From contig CM043971.1 of NCBI GenBank assembly GCA_014529385.2, positions 24,359,769-24,423,768 of the forward strand: DNA of 64,000 bases. Reading direction: 5' to 3'. This DNA comes from Adiantum capillus-veneris. Taxonomy: Eukaryota; Streptophyta; Polypodiopsida; Polypodiales; Pteridaceae. The number at the start of each line of letters is the position of its first letter. The first letter of the stretch is position 1. A model generated the notes under the pieces. The model searched no databases, was not told the origin of the DNA, and saw only the letters and a program-made list of their open reading frames with translations. Position numbers and translations under genes: made by a program. Positions 37,166-49,349 of the stretch are shown here, in pieces.

Positions 37166-40100
37166 GGCCTTGTCTGCACCCCAGGATACTAATTTTTTTT
37201 AGATTAAATGAAAGAAAATCTTTATGCAACATGACAATACAAATTCCACTTCTTTTCACTGAGATGTAATTAGAGCTCCCCCGTCTCCCCCCCCCCCCCC
37301 CCCCTTCTTTGTGTTCAAAGGTCCGGAGCATTCACTATGTAAAATTTTCCTATATCACGTGCGTTCACTAGAATGGATTAAACGTACCCCTTATAGGCCT
37401 TTTCTACACATGTTTCTGCAACTTTACAAGAATATAAATTCCTTTTGTTGAACACATGTGGTATGTAACATATACTTTAGTGAACTCCCCAGGTCAAAGG
37501 CCTCACAAATCCTGTGCACTAAACATTCAACACTAGAAATCGACCAAACAAGGAGCCAATTTTTACTTCCTTGTGTCCACCTAGTGTTCTTGGGAATGTT
37601 TTGGTTAAGCTATTTCTTTGGTATTTGAAACCACGTGTGATCCCTATTGTTATAGTATCCAACCAAAGGTTTCTTGATTGGCAGTTTACATAGGCTCAAG
37701 TGGTACATATCTTCTATGTTAACAATGCATGTATCTATAATTTATGTTTAGACTTTCTCTATCCAAATGAGCTACATGGTAAAAATCAAATCTGGAATTT
37801 AACAGTTAAGTTCACAAGGTGATAGCTATTGGTATTATCTTTAGCAATACCAAAGAAATAGCTACCAATAGCTAATGAATAGGGATATTTAAGAAGATTT
37901 CATACCAAAAACTTGTCAACACTACTCAAAAAGGTGGAAACTCAAAGGCTTTACAATATATGTATGATGAAACAAGAATCAATAATAAGTCACCCCTATA
38001 CATAGACACCTCCATCTCAAGTGATCATTTCTCTAAGTCAAGCTTGGCATATGCATAGTATGGAAGCAATAACATGTTGGAAAGCAAGAATTTAGCTTTC
38101 TCAACTTGTGAAACGTTGCTAATGATATATATTCAACATCCCCAAATGAGGACATCTTGACAAAGGTTATGATCCACTTTAATAAGAATAACCATTAATG
38201 ATTAAACTGAAATCAAAATATTGCTTGAATTTCTTCAAGGTGGAGTGATTAAGACTTGAGACTTGAATCATCTTACAGGCAAATCAAAATATCCATAAAC
38301 GTCAACAATATTTCTCAAATCTATATGAAACTCCAGTAATCTAAATTAAATACTCTCACTCAATGCGACACCATTTAACAAAAAAAAATATTTATATTGC
38401 ATTTATAGAGGAATCCAGCCTCATGAAAAATAATTACAAATGGAGACAATGTTGTTGCTGTTAGGCTTGTCTTACAAGTATTTGTCTTCCTCATCTAGAG
38501 ATTCATATACACTTGAGTATTTGTGTGTCTATGACACTAGGGAAGATAGTAGTACTATATGGATGGCTTCTCTAAGAGCTCCTAGAGAGTCCCTATTGGT
38601 TCAAGATTCTAAAAAAATCCTACTATTCTTATCAAAATCTTATAACATGGTAGTGAACGGTTCCTCAAGGAACAAAAATAGAGTGATTTCCATCCCTGCA
38701 TATGGTTGCTTGCTCATGTCCTCTCAAAACAAGTTGACTCTGTAAGTAAACAATAGATTATGTGAGCACAAAGTTATAAAGTACAAAATGATATCACTCC
38801 ACTAATCTAATGACAATTATACGAAGAATAAATTATAAGAAAAATCTTTGATGACTCTCCATAGATAACACAACTTACTTGCATTGTGAGACTCAAATCA
38901 CATGCTACATAACTATAGATGGCGCACCAAAGCCATCAACAAAATAGCACCACCCAGTGTTATGAGGTGTGAAGCCTAAACATTGAAAGCCATAAAGAGG
39001 TTAATTCTCTCCAGCATGATGAACTTAAAAATGGAGATGATGTTAAGCTCTGAATGTAAGCTACAAGGGTAGTTTTCTTACTATTCTATCTTTATGTTGG
39101 AGATGAACCCCTTGCAATGTAGGTACACAATATTCACACCTCCTATTGTTTTGGTATGCAGCTCATGTGAGCTCATACTTTTGCCACCTTCAGGAGTAGA
39201 GGTTTCCATGTAGTGAGTGAATGAAAGTAGAAGGAGTAGAATCTTGTTTCATGTTGTAATGGAGGTGAGAGAAGGGAGAGGAGCTAGCTTGGTGTGAAAC
39301 TATGTGATGGGCAAGGGGAAGAGATGGAGGATCGGAGGAGCTTGCTTAGTGCTATAATGGAGGTGGGAGAAAGCTAACAGAGACATAATGATGGACTATA
39401 CTGGGTGCATGTGGTTGTTGCAACAATGGAGAGCTTGGAAAAGGGTTTGTAGAGAGAGAAAATCACTTTTTAGCTATAGAATAGGTTTGGAAAGACTTTG
39501 GAGGGTGAAAATGATGTTTTGATTTGTTTTTTTAAAAAATCAAATTTTTTGATTTTTTAGTGCACGTTTTTTACTTTTGGAGGTCAAAAATACTTTTTTG
39601 ACCATGAAATAGGTTTGGGGACCTTTTAAGGAGGGAAAACTTGAAATTTGATTTTTTTTGAAAATTTGAAATTTTTAGTGTTTTTTTAAATCCGGGCCAA
39701 AAAGTGGGGAAAAAGAGGTCAAAGTGGTCCCCCCCCCCCCCCCCCCCCCTCCCTTTCCCCTAGCCACCTCCCTTACCTTCTCACTAGGTAAGAGGCCATT
39801 AAGAGGTGTAAGGCTACCTTGTCCCCCTACTTTTTTAAGGGTATAGAGTGTGTCCACCACCCTCTTCCTATTGGCTGGCCTCTAATTAACCTTAATCCCA
39901 AAGGGCCCCTAGAGGGTTCATATTTTTCCTAATGTACACTAGCAGACCACCGCCTGCTCAATTGCCACTGCTCACACACTCCACAAACCACCGTAGAGTG
40001 TGCACCTGCTACCACTGCCTATCTCCACCCTTACACACACTCACAGTCACTCAATCTCACTCTTTCACTCAAAACACCATCGGTTCAGGGGGGCACACAC

Positions 40101-40247
40101 ATCCACACAGCCGGCACCGAGGAATAACATGAAAACAGGAGAAAGAGAAGGGGGGAAGGGGAAACAATAGCACGGGAGGCAACTGTGGCTTGATTGCACT
40201 TCAAAACGCATATACATCGGCTTGCACTGCCATCACCATGGCCATTT
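37166..40247. other. AT-rich non-coding stretch
   Basis: No supported gene. A C run lies at 37288-37303 and a C run of about 20 at 39729-39748. There are long T/A-rich stretches at 39520-39690 and a CA-rich stretch at 39950-40110. A 101-codon frame at 38440-38745 has no recognisable motif. Confidence 0.6.
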
Positions 40248-40651
40248 ATTGGAGTTGTGCTCATCAGGTTACGACTAGTTCTCTGTAGGGTTATGACTAT
40301 GACAACCTAGTGGCAAATTGTGTGTAGACAGATTCGGAGGGCATGTATCTATGAATTGTGGAATTGATGTTGAATTTGTGGGTTTGTGATGTTCAATTGT
40401 GAAAAGAGAGGCTCTTGTCTTCATATGAATTGGTCGGTGTGTGCTGTAAATCCGTGCTTTGACAGGGTTTTGCTCCTATGTGACATAGTCTCTTGGGTGG
40501 GCGACGGCTAGTAAATTCCCAAGGGTCTACTCCTAATGGACTTGTGGTGTTTCAAAGGGATTTTGCAAAGCTTGTGGTGTCTTGTAGTTCTCTTTCAACA
40601 CTCTTGGGTGACATCGCTATAGAGGTGTTTCAGTTTTCTTGTTTCCCAATA
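40248..40651 (+). repeat. 5' LTR tail of E4
   Basis: Matches 52191-52594 (5' LTR of E5) and 58466-58870 (3' LTR of E5). It ends CCCAATA instead of CCCAACA. Confidence 0.85.
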
Positions 40652-40657
40652 GTGTTT

Positions 40658-40677
40658 TGGTGCCCGCCACCGAGGAA
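40658..40677 (+). other. Primer-binding site of E4
   Basis: TGGTGCCCGCCACCGAGGAA, six bases after the LTR end and identical to E5. Confidence 0.7.
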
Positions 40678-40716
40678 TCGCTTCAAGTTACCTTCAGTTT
40701 ACAGGTTTTAGAAGTC

Positions 40717-42081
40717 ATGGTATTTAATTTTCCAGAGTTTAGTGGGAAATCAAATGAAAGTTAAAAAGTTTTCATTGAGAAAATGGAGTCTGCTTGTCTT
40801 CTTGCCAGCGTTGGTGCTACGAATCTTCTACTTCTATTTGAAGGGAGATGCTAGGGAATGGTTGGAAGGCTACAAAAAGGAGCTACAATCAGCATACTTT
40901 TCTTACACAATTTCAATCGGTGGAAGGACCACAAAACGTATGGCAGTCTATTCAAGGCTTGGTACAGGGTGAAGGCCAGACCATAGAAGACTTTGTGAAG
41001 GCATTCAATGCCCTATGGACAAAGTGGTGTACATCTTTAGGGGCTGAAATTCCTCCAGCCATGTTGAAGAAGAATAGGTTTCTTGCAAGTTTGAGGAGTA
41101 ACCTACGCTTGAAGGTAGAGCTTAAGCAGCCAAGGACCTTTGAGGAGGCAGTCAAAATTGCAAAGAATAAAGAGTGGAAAGCAAAGCGTCTTCATCAACT
41201 TGGAATCAATGTCGAGCCAAAGGTTGAAGTGGAAGCCGTAGAGCAACCAAGGGTCCTCATTAGGGAGCCACGTTATGATCAACAAGCTTCTCATGATGTG
41301 AATTCTTTTCGCAAGGAGATGCAAGAGGTTGTAGGTCTTATGAAGAATCTTAGTGTGCATATGATGGGAGGTGGAAGAGGTCAAAGCTATGGATATGGAT
41401 GTGGGTATGGAAGCAATGAAGGGTTTACAGGTGGTAGGGGAAGAGGCATGGCTGGAAGAGGGGATATGTTTCAATGTTACAATTGTGGTGAATGGGGTCA
41501 TAAAAGCCCTCAATGTGACAAGCCAAAGATAATGGGTGGTGACATGTTTCCTCTTCCTTCACAAATTCCTTCTCGAGCTCAAGATTATGGTATTGAGATT
41601 AAAGGGGAAGCATGTCCAAGTGGTTTTATAGTTGAAGAGAAGGGCAAAACAAAAGTGGTAAGCATAATCCGTTTGGAGAAGAAAGAGGATGATTCGGGAG
41701 CTATTGTCATGCCTGTAGGTAAGAGGGTTACAAGAGATCATGACATGAGTGATGCAAGTCCTAGCCATAAAAGAGGGAAACAGGTTGAAACAGGTACGGG
41801 TAAAGAGAAGAAGAAGAGAAAACCCAGGCAACATTACAATGCATCTGACTTTCCTTTGGGAGAGGGGCAATCAAATTATAGTTTAGGGTCTGATTTGGTG
41901 GGTAGAAAGGCTGATGTTACCTTTGGGAAACTCATGGAGATGTGTCCCAAGTTAAAGCGGCAATGGGAGCATGTAGTCAACCCCATGAAGAAGGAGTCTG
42001 CAAGGGGGTCAGTGAGAGTCCTATCTTTGAATGAGCTACCTGATATATGCCCTACTATGGATGCATGGCATAAGAGGAAGT
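40717..42081 (+). pseudogene. gag: E4 gag and protease start, broken
   Basis: Equivalent to E5 gag, but deletions after the start and near 40890 shift the frame; the main open part is 40848-42083. It includes a conserved Gag core (GEGQTIEDFVKAFNALWTKW), a Gly-rich stretch, and the knuckle CYNCGEWGHKSPQC. A TGA (TGC in E5) ends the frame just before YIDGG, and a shared TAG (42114-42116) follows DGGA. Confidence 0.85.
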
Positions 42082-45000
42082 GAATTGGGGAGGCTTATAT
42101 TGATGGAGGTGCATAGGTATTTGTTATTACTCAAGCTTGTGTATCAAAGTTGGGACTCAACATGGTGAAGAATTCAGGTTTTTGTATAAAGCTTGCCAAC
42201 CAATCAAGGGTGAGGTGCTTGGGAGTTGTAAAGGACTTGGAGGTGGATGTATTTTATGTTAAAGTGCTGGTCAATTTCCATGTTATGCCCGTGGGTATTG
42301 GTGCTTTCCCTCTCATCCTTGGAAGCCATGGTTACATGCAACCAAAGCTGTACATGATTGGGGACATGGTACCATCACTCTCTACAATAGAAGGGGTGAT
42401 AAGAAGAGGTTTGACATGGCTAGCAAGAAATATTTGGATGCTTATTTTGATGATAAAAGTGACGAAGAAGAGTACTCAAGTGAAGAAGAAGACAATGGGG
42501 ATGATGGCAGTGAAGTGGAAGACAGTAGCGATAGCGATCTAGAGATTTCCTTCTTGTTTCTTGAAGAAGAGCATGATGAGAAACAATAATTTCTTGGCCT
42601 TATGGAGAATGAGGATATCTCTGATCCTTATGATAAAATTGAAGAGCTGGTGCAACCCAAAGTTCAACCTAATGTCAAACAGGAGTTGATACAAGGTATG
42701 TTGTCTGCCGACTTGACTAGTCACATGAGAAGGGTGAGTATCTACATATCATACAACAATTTCCCCATGTATTCATCACTTCTTATGAGGAAATTATAGG
42801 CTTTAAGGGAGATGAAATCCACATTCCAATCAAGGAAGGAGCTCAGTCCGTACGCCAAAAGCTAAGGAGAATGGGACAGGTACAACTTAATGCTTTAACG
42901 GAAGAAGTAGACAAGCTTCTTGAAGCAGGTTTCATATGGAGAATGGGACAGGTACAACTTAATGCTTTAACGGAAGAAGTAGACAAGCTTCTTGAAGCAG
43001 GTTTCATATGTCTTGTGAGTACTCAGAATGGGTGAGTCCTGTTGTTTTCACACCCAAGAAGGATGGAAAGTGGAGGATATGTGTTGATTTTAAGCCTCCA
43101 AACGCATCCATGAAGAGGGATCCATACCATCTTCCTTTCATAGATGACATACTTGATTCTATTGCAGGGCATGAGAGGTATAGTGTATGTGATGGATTCT
43201 CTGGATATTTTCAGCTCACCTTGGCTTTAGAAGATTGAAAGAAGACCACATTCATCAGACCATGGGGATTCTTTTGTTATTGTGTGCTTCCTTTTGTTCT
43301 TATGAATGATTGTGTGTGGTATCAAAAGCGCGCAATAAGGTGTTCTCTCCCTTTTTTGGCAAGTTTGTGAAGGATCTTATTGATGACTTTTCTGTTTATA
43401 TCTCTAAAAAGGATCATTGTGTAAAGGTTGGGATGGCATTGAAGCAATATGATGAAAGTGGAGGTCAACTCAACCCAAAGAAGTGTCATCTTGCTCAACC
43501 AAGAGTGAAGTTTTTGGGACATATGATCTCAGAGAATGGAATTGAAGCAGATCCTGACAAAGTGAAGGCTTTGGTGCTCCTCCCATCACCCAAACATACA
43601 AAGAAACTTGCTACTTTCATTCAAAAGGTGAAGTATATGGCAAGGTTCATTCCTTTGTCCTCTCAACTTCTTTATCCTCTACAACAAGTAGCAAGGTTGG
43701 ATCCTCTACAATGCACAAATGAATGTGAAGAGGTTTCTCAAGGTATCAAAGAGATTCTTGGTTCTCTTCCTACTATGCAAGCTCCTAATTGGGATAAGGA
43801 GTTTTATGTGAATCCATCAGTAGGTGAGGATGATATTGGAGCTATGATTCTTCAACGAGGTAACAACTCCCACTACATGAAGCCTATCTATTGTGCTAGC
43901 AGGGTGAAGCTAGAGGTGGAAAGAGGCTACACTGAGGTGGATCTCATCATGGTGAGTGTGATTTATGCATGTAGAAGGTTTAGGCACTACATTCTCCCTA
44001 AACCATTCACATTCCTCACTAGCTACACTCTTCTACCTCAATTGGTGAATAGTCCTACTTTTTCAAAGAGGCTCATGAAGTGGATTGTGGAGCTATAACA
44101 ACTCCAATTCTCTTTTCTTGTTGAGGAGAGTACAAGGGCTACATTGGCTAATTAAATGCTTAGTTATAAGGAAATCCCTCTTCTTCTTAAGGAGGACGCG
44201 GTGAAGAAGCAACACATGGAAGCTCTTGACATAGACAATGCCTATCTATTGTTTTTTGATGGCTCTTACAGGAAAGTGCATGGTGAAGCTTCGGGAGGTG
44301 TTGTAATTTATGATCCTCAAGGTGCATTGGTAACTAAAATGAGTTTGAAGCTTACAACACAAAGCAACAATGAAGTTGAGTATGCTACTTTGGAGAAATG
44401 TCTCAACCTTTGCCTTGAGCTTGGCATCCGTCGTGTGAGGGTATGAGGTGATTCTCTTTTGGTGGTTAAGCATGTACTTGGGGTGTGGCAAAGTAAGAAT
44501 CCAAGGCTGAAAAATATGTGTTTTCAAGTGAAGAATCTGCTTAAGCATTTTGAAGCTTGGAGTTTAAGGCATGTGGACAGGTCTCAAAATGAAGAAGCAC
44601 ATGGCGCATCGCAAGCTTCAATTGGGCAATTTTATGTGATAAGAGCTGATTCTCCTCTTTATTTGGGGAGGGAAGCTTTAGAGAGGGAGAAAGAGTTTCT
44701 ACAAACAGGTATGCTTCCACCAGAGTTGGAGAAGTCAAAAACGTATGCCTTCCTACGCCGTGCCAAAAGGTATGTGCTACTTGGTGATGCTTTGTATATG
44801 AAGGGGGTTGATCTTGTGATGAGAAAAGTTCCTTGGAAAGAGGAAATTTACAAAATTTTAGAGGAGAATTATGAGGGTTCTTGTGGTGGTCACTTTGCAC
44901 AAAGTCTTGCATGAGGGTTATGTGTGGCCAAGCGTTCAAGGTGATGTTCATCATCGGTGCAAGTCTTGTAAAGAGTGTCATATCATGGCTAATAGGGTTC

Positions 45001-45634
45001 TCAAATCGGAAATTAGAGGCACCATTGTGGCTCATGATGTGTTTGAGAAGTGGGGTATTGATGGAATAGGTCCTCTACCTATGACAGCTAGAGGTAAATG
45101 TTACATACTTATTGTTGTTGACTATTTATCCAGGTGGGTCGAAGCCAAAGCTGTTAAGCACATCACGAGTAAAGATGTTTCCTTATTTATATATGAAGAT
45201 ATTTTCTACAAATTTGGCATGCCATTGGAGTTACTTTCTGACAAGGGTCCAGGTTTGAGGGGAGAGTTTTTGGATTATCTATGTGAGAAGCTTCATGTGC
45301 ATCGCAGGTTTACTACTCCATATTATCCCCAATGCAATGGCATGAATGAAAGGTTTAATGGAGAGCTCATAAGGATGCTTACCAAGATGACAAGAAACAA
45401 TGTGAAGACTTGGGATTTAGAGCTACCTTGTGCTCTATGGGCGTACATGAATGCCATCAAATCAGGTACTGGTTTCTCTCCCTTCCATTTAGTTTTCGAC
45501 AAAGAGGCTTTACTTCCTATTGAGGTGGAGATGCCAGCTTTGAAGATGATAATAAATCTTGAAGAAGGGCCCAATGATGCATTCAAGGAAAGGCTTCTAT
45601 ATTTGCAATGTGTACAATTGGATAGGTTGTTGGC
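42082..45634 (+). pseudogene. pol: E4 pol, broken and 3'-truncated
   Basis: Protease remainder, acidic linker (EEEDNGDDGS-like), RT with the 72-bp duplication and a shared TGA (43236-43238), LIDDFSVY, degenerate first RNase H (NPSVGEDDIGAMIL), shared TAA codons (44096-44098, 44153-44155), second RNase H (FFDGSYRK, NNEVEY), and integrase to its catalytic Glu (NERFNG near 45345). About 40 bp in the HHCC finger is missing compared with E5 (44900-44925). Confidence 0.85.
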
Positions 45635-45977
45635 ATTAGGAAATTTCGGAGGTTATTTGGAGGGCCTTCTAAAAAAAATAGAATTTTGAATTTCTCTCTA
45701 CAAAATAGGTGTGGTAAAAGCAAATGTTATGTTGGAATAACCATTCAAAAAGTGTACTTTCAAGTAGATTCTTCCCAGAGTGTCATAACGGCCATGATGA
45801 TTGAAGAATAAATCATTTTCAGTTGCATTTAGTGAACGTCCTAGAATTGGAAGGAGTTTCCTGTACATGGAATGTATGAGTAAAGGAAATATCCTTCCAA
45901 ACCTACTCTCTCCTTACTCTTGCACTGTCTGTGCGCTGACCTTAAAGAAATCCTCCCTTTCTTGCCCTTTTGCACAC

Positions 45978-48690
45978 ATGGCTTCTTCTTCCACCCCGAC
46001 AAATGTCCTCCTTAAGAGACCATTTTATCATCTGCACATTGACCTGGATCCCCAATATACGCCACTGTGTAAGCGAGGCAAAACTAACATCAAAGTGACA
46101 CCGATCATGACAGAGAGACTCAGAGCAGAGGGAGAAAAACACTTAGATATTTGGACAAAAGGCTGAGTCTATCCATTGAATCCCATGACAAATGCTTTCC
46201 CAACATTTTCAAATCCCACTAACTTATTGAGCTTTGTAGGTAATGGAGAGAATGGATTGCTTGGCTATTGTAAAGCTCTAAACAACAAATCAGAAACTTA
46301 TAAAGACATGGTGAAGCACCAAGAAAATGAGATTCAAAGACTTTCAAACTTGCATCATGAGGACTAAAAGACTGTAATGTAGTGCACACAAGAATCACAG
46401 GTCTTGCGAACAAAGTTACGGTCATTACAAAACAAAGAGACAATGTTAGGCACTCATGTGCGAAAGAAGAAACTACGGAATCTTGAAACGTTGAAGGTAG
46501 GCTCTGGCGGCCTCAAGAAAAGAATCCAAGCATTGAGGTGAGCATTTTAAACTGTCTAATTAATTTAAATTAATCTAAGTGTTTCTTTATGTTAGTTATG
46601 CTTTCTTTGTAGAGATTCCATCTATCCAGAGAAAGAAAACATAGACCCGAAGGCCAATGTAGGAAAGCACTTAAAGCCATTGATAACTAGTGGTCTTGCA
46701 AAGGATATCATGCATGACAAAAAGTTTAAGGTTTTTGCAACGAGATATCATTGACAGATTCATTTCAAAGAATTCAATGCCTGCCAAGCAAATACAGGGT
46801 ACATTGGACTCCCTTGGAATTAGTAAAAAATGTCTATCTCTTCCATGTTTATGAAGAAGGGAATAAAGTCTAAGCTTTTACAAACAGCTACAGGAAGTAA
46901 AGACTACAACTCAATAATGAACAGACAGACTTCATTGGATGTCCATTTCATATTCAAGATATTTATAGCTCACAGGGAACAAGTGTCGCTTATGATGAGC
47001 CCAACAATATCTTCATGGACCTCACTTTGCTGCAAACTAGAATGGTAGAGTTCTACAATATCACATTCAAAGAGACAGGTGGTGTTCTACATTTTGTTTT
47101 GAAGCTAGATGAGTGTGAGATTCTTAAAGATAAGAAGCTAGAGCAAGTTACAATCACATTAATGAATAGGGATCTTTCCAAATGTCCCACTGATGACCCT
47201 TCATACTTCAATGTTCAATCAGAAACAAACATATGGTAGCTTGGTACATTTGAGGTAATCCAGTTATCTCCAATTTTGCAGCTCCAGCAAGCCCTTTATT
47301 GTACCTAGATTTTAGTTTTAATTTTTGTATCTCATAAGGATTTATCTTGCAGGTAAAGAAAGAAGACCATGACATTTTATTTTGGGTGTTCCATCAAACC
47401 CCTATCCAGATATCATTGAGAGGCAAATGAACCGAGGAGAGGTATTGGCTGTAGATGGGAGAGGAGACTTTCAAGTTCAATGGCATCTTGCAGGTGACCT
47501 CAAAACACTGAAGTGTATGTATAATTGTGGAATGGGTGCCATGGAAAAGTCTCCATGCTTTTATTGCATGGAACCTGCAAAAGTGATGGACCCAAAGTGG
47601 TGGCGAAAGGCTCCTACTCATCACAATCAAGACTCTAATTTCCAACCAGTTCTGAATATACCACTTGTTAATGTCCATATTTGTACAATGCATTCTCTCT
47701 GCCAGATTGTAGAGAAGTTAGTATATCTGTACATTGGGTTTGCTTGGAAAATAAAAAAGTCATCTGAACGACAAGTCGCTCTAGAGGCTTTGGAACTAGT
47801 TTTGTCAGATATTGGTCTACATGGGGGCAATGTGAAAATACAGCGGGACGAAAAAAGGTCAACCAATGAGAAAGATGTACCTTGCAAACCATCCATAGGT
47901 GGGGTCAGGGCACGCCGTTTTCTATCTTAACCTCAAGGTATAAAAGATGTGAAGCTAACAAAGCGAGGGAGAGTATATCACTCTACCTACATTAGCAAAG
48001 TGGAGTATATGCACTGGAAAAAACTTCATTTAGCATTGAAAGACCAAGAGCCAACAACTCGCAATGCAAAGGGTGATGTGTGGCGTTCCATTGACATATT
48101 ATTTCAAATGTGTGAGAATGATGATTGGTTGCAGGATAATCTCAGTAAATTTAAACAGAACCTTCAGCTACTGAAAAATCCTTCAAGATAGCATGGACTG
48201 ATACTCAAATCACTCATTACATGGTAAATTCAAAGGGCCTCATATAGTCTTAGTAGTAAGTGTGTGTTTAAATTTCTAAATAAATTCTTTCTTTTGCAGC
48301 ACATTACTTTTAATCATTTGCCATACTTCATCCAAAAGTATGGGAATCCAGGTATATGGAACACCCAGGGCTTGGAGAAGTCTCATTACATGGCTAGAAA
48401 TGCCTACTTCAGACACACACAACATGGAGGATCTTGAAACAAGGCAAATAGTCTAAAGGTGTTATTTCAGTGGTTTTATCGCAGAATCATTCATCGCATG
48501 CAACAAAAGCAAGTATTGGCCTCTTCAGCAACCGTACATGCAATCAGACATTTGAAAATTTAGAAAAGAAAGCAAGTAGACGCATTCAACAACTCAAGTT
48601 CTCTTGAAAGTCAAATCAGGTGGAGAGAGACAATGCAATATGCCAATCATCAATGGAACAAGGGAGTTAGAGTATAGACGATCGATGTAC
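45978..48690 (+). pseudogene. Decayed intron-bearing gene of an uncharacterised transposon-associated family
   Basis: Starts MASSSTPTNVLLKRPFY. A Lys/Glu/Gln-rich coiled-coil-like part follows (46230-46535). Plausible GT-AG introns lie at 46538-46612, 47256-47352 and about 48222-48299. Next come VDGRGDFQVQWHLAGDLKTL with a CX2C pair (CFYCM), the segment IPLVNVHICTMHSLCQIVEKL, and finally HLPYFIQKYGNPG, QGLEKSHYMARNAYFRHTQH. These blocks resemble an uncharacterised repetitive protein family seen in animal and some plant genomes (GD-W/L-K with CxxC, then GLEK and a TxH motif); this is from memory and moderately sure. Several stops and frameshifts indicate decay. A transposase role is possible, not shown. 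Confidence 0.45.
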
Positions 48691-48730
48691 CCCAAATTCC
48701 TGTAGAATTAAATTCAATATGTACCACAAC

Positions 48731-49110
48731 TATTTAAAAATTTTGCAAATATCACTTGGAACCTCACCCTTGTATCTGATCATTAAATGTTTTCTATACT
48801 CTAAGAGTTCAATAGGGTTTTCTTTCCCTAAAGACAATTCCATTGCTGTGTAAGTGTAGTAATATGTTGCACGGCCCCTAGTAGATCCTGGCGAGTAACC
48901 AAAACATTCTCTCCCAAAAACCTTGTCGACAAGGATTACTTTGTCAGCATTTTGTGGTAGCATTGGACCACCTAAGAAGCGAGATAATGTCTTGAAAGCA
49001 TAGGTTGCAGTATTCCCCTCTTGTGACATTCCATTGTGGAAGATTATGGTGGGTGCCTGGCATAAACTAGGAAGATATTGTCCTAGAGCTGCATCCCTAC
49101 CACGGAACTG
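48731..49110 (-). pseudogene. Unknown ORF, minus strand
   Basis: The open frame runs from about 49099 to 48730 and includes RGRDAALGQYLPSLCQAPTI, then ATYAFKTLSRFLGGPM and ends DICKIFK. The first ATG is at 49029, but conserved-looking sequence continues upstream to a possible splice acceptor (GAAGACAG). The frame differs from the gene upstream at 49350-50629; it could be a further exon of it. No family recognised. A GT/GA tract with a G run (49188-49262) separates them. Confidence 0.35.
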
Positions 49111-49183
49111 TCTTCTTCAACGACGAAGAAAGTCATCCTTTTCAGCAATCCATGACTGTACACAAAAGAAGTGTTTGTGTATA

Positions 49184-49241
<58 letters not shown>

Positions 49242-49349
49242 TTGGAGGGGGGGGGGGGGGGAGGGGGGAACGGCAGGAATTTATACCATGAAACTCTTAT
49301 CTTGAAAAAAAAGATCATCCTTCCATAGGTTAACTGATCCGGTTGACTC

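Larger units (their letters stand above)
40248..45634 (+). mobile_element. E4: truncated Tat-like element, same family as E5
   Basis: Aligns with E5 from its LTR tail (40248-40651), PBS (40658-40677), gag and pol to the integrase C-terminus, where homology ends at GGTTGTTGGC (45634). Missing: LTR head, the pol end and the 3' LTR. It shares four stop codons with E5 and has private damage, including deletions in gag and a 72-bp in-frame tandem duplication at 42866-43009. Confidence 0.9.

Noticed and set aside
38440-38745. 101-codon frame in AT-rich DNA
   Set aside because: No motif, no neighbouring exon, no repeated copy in the window.
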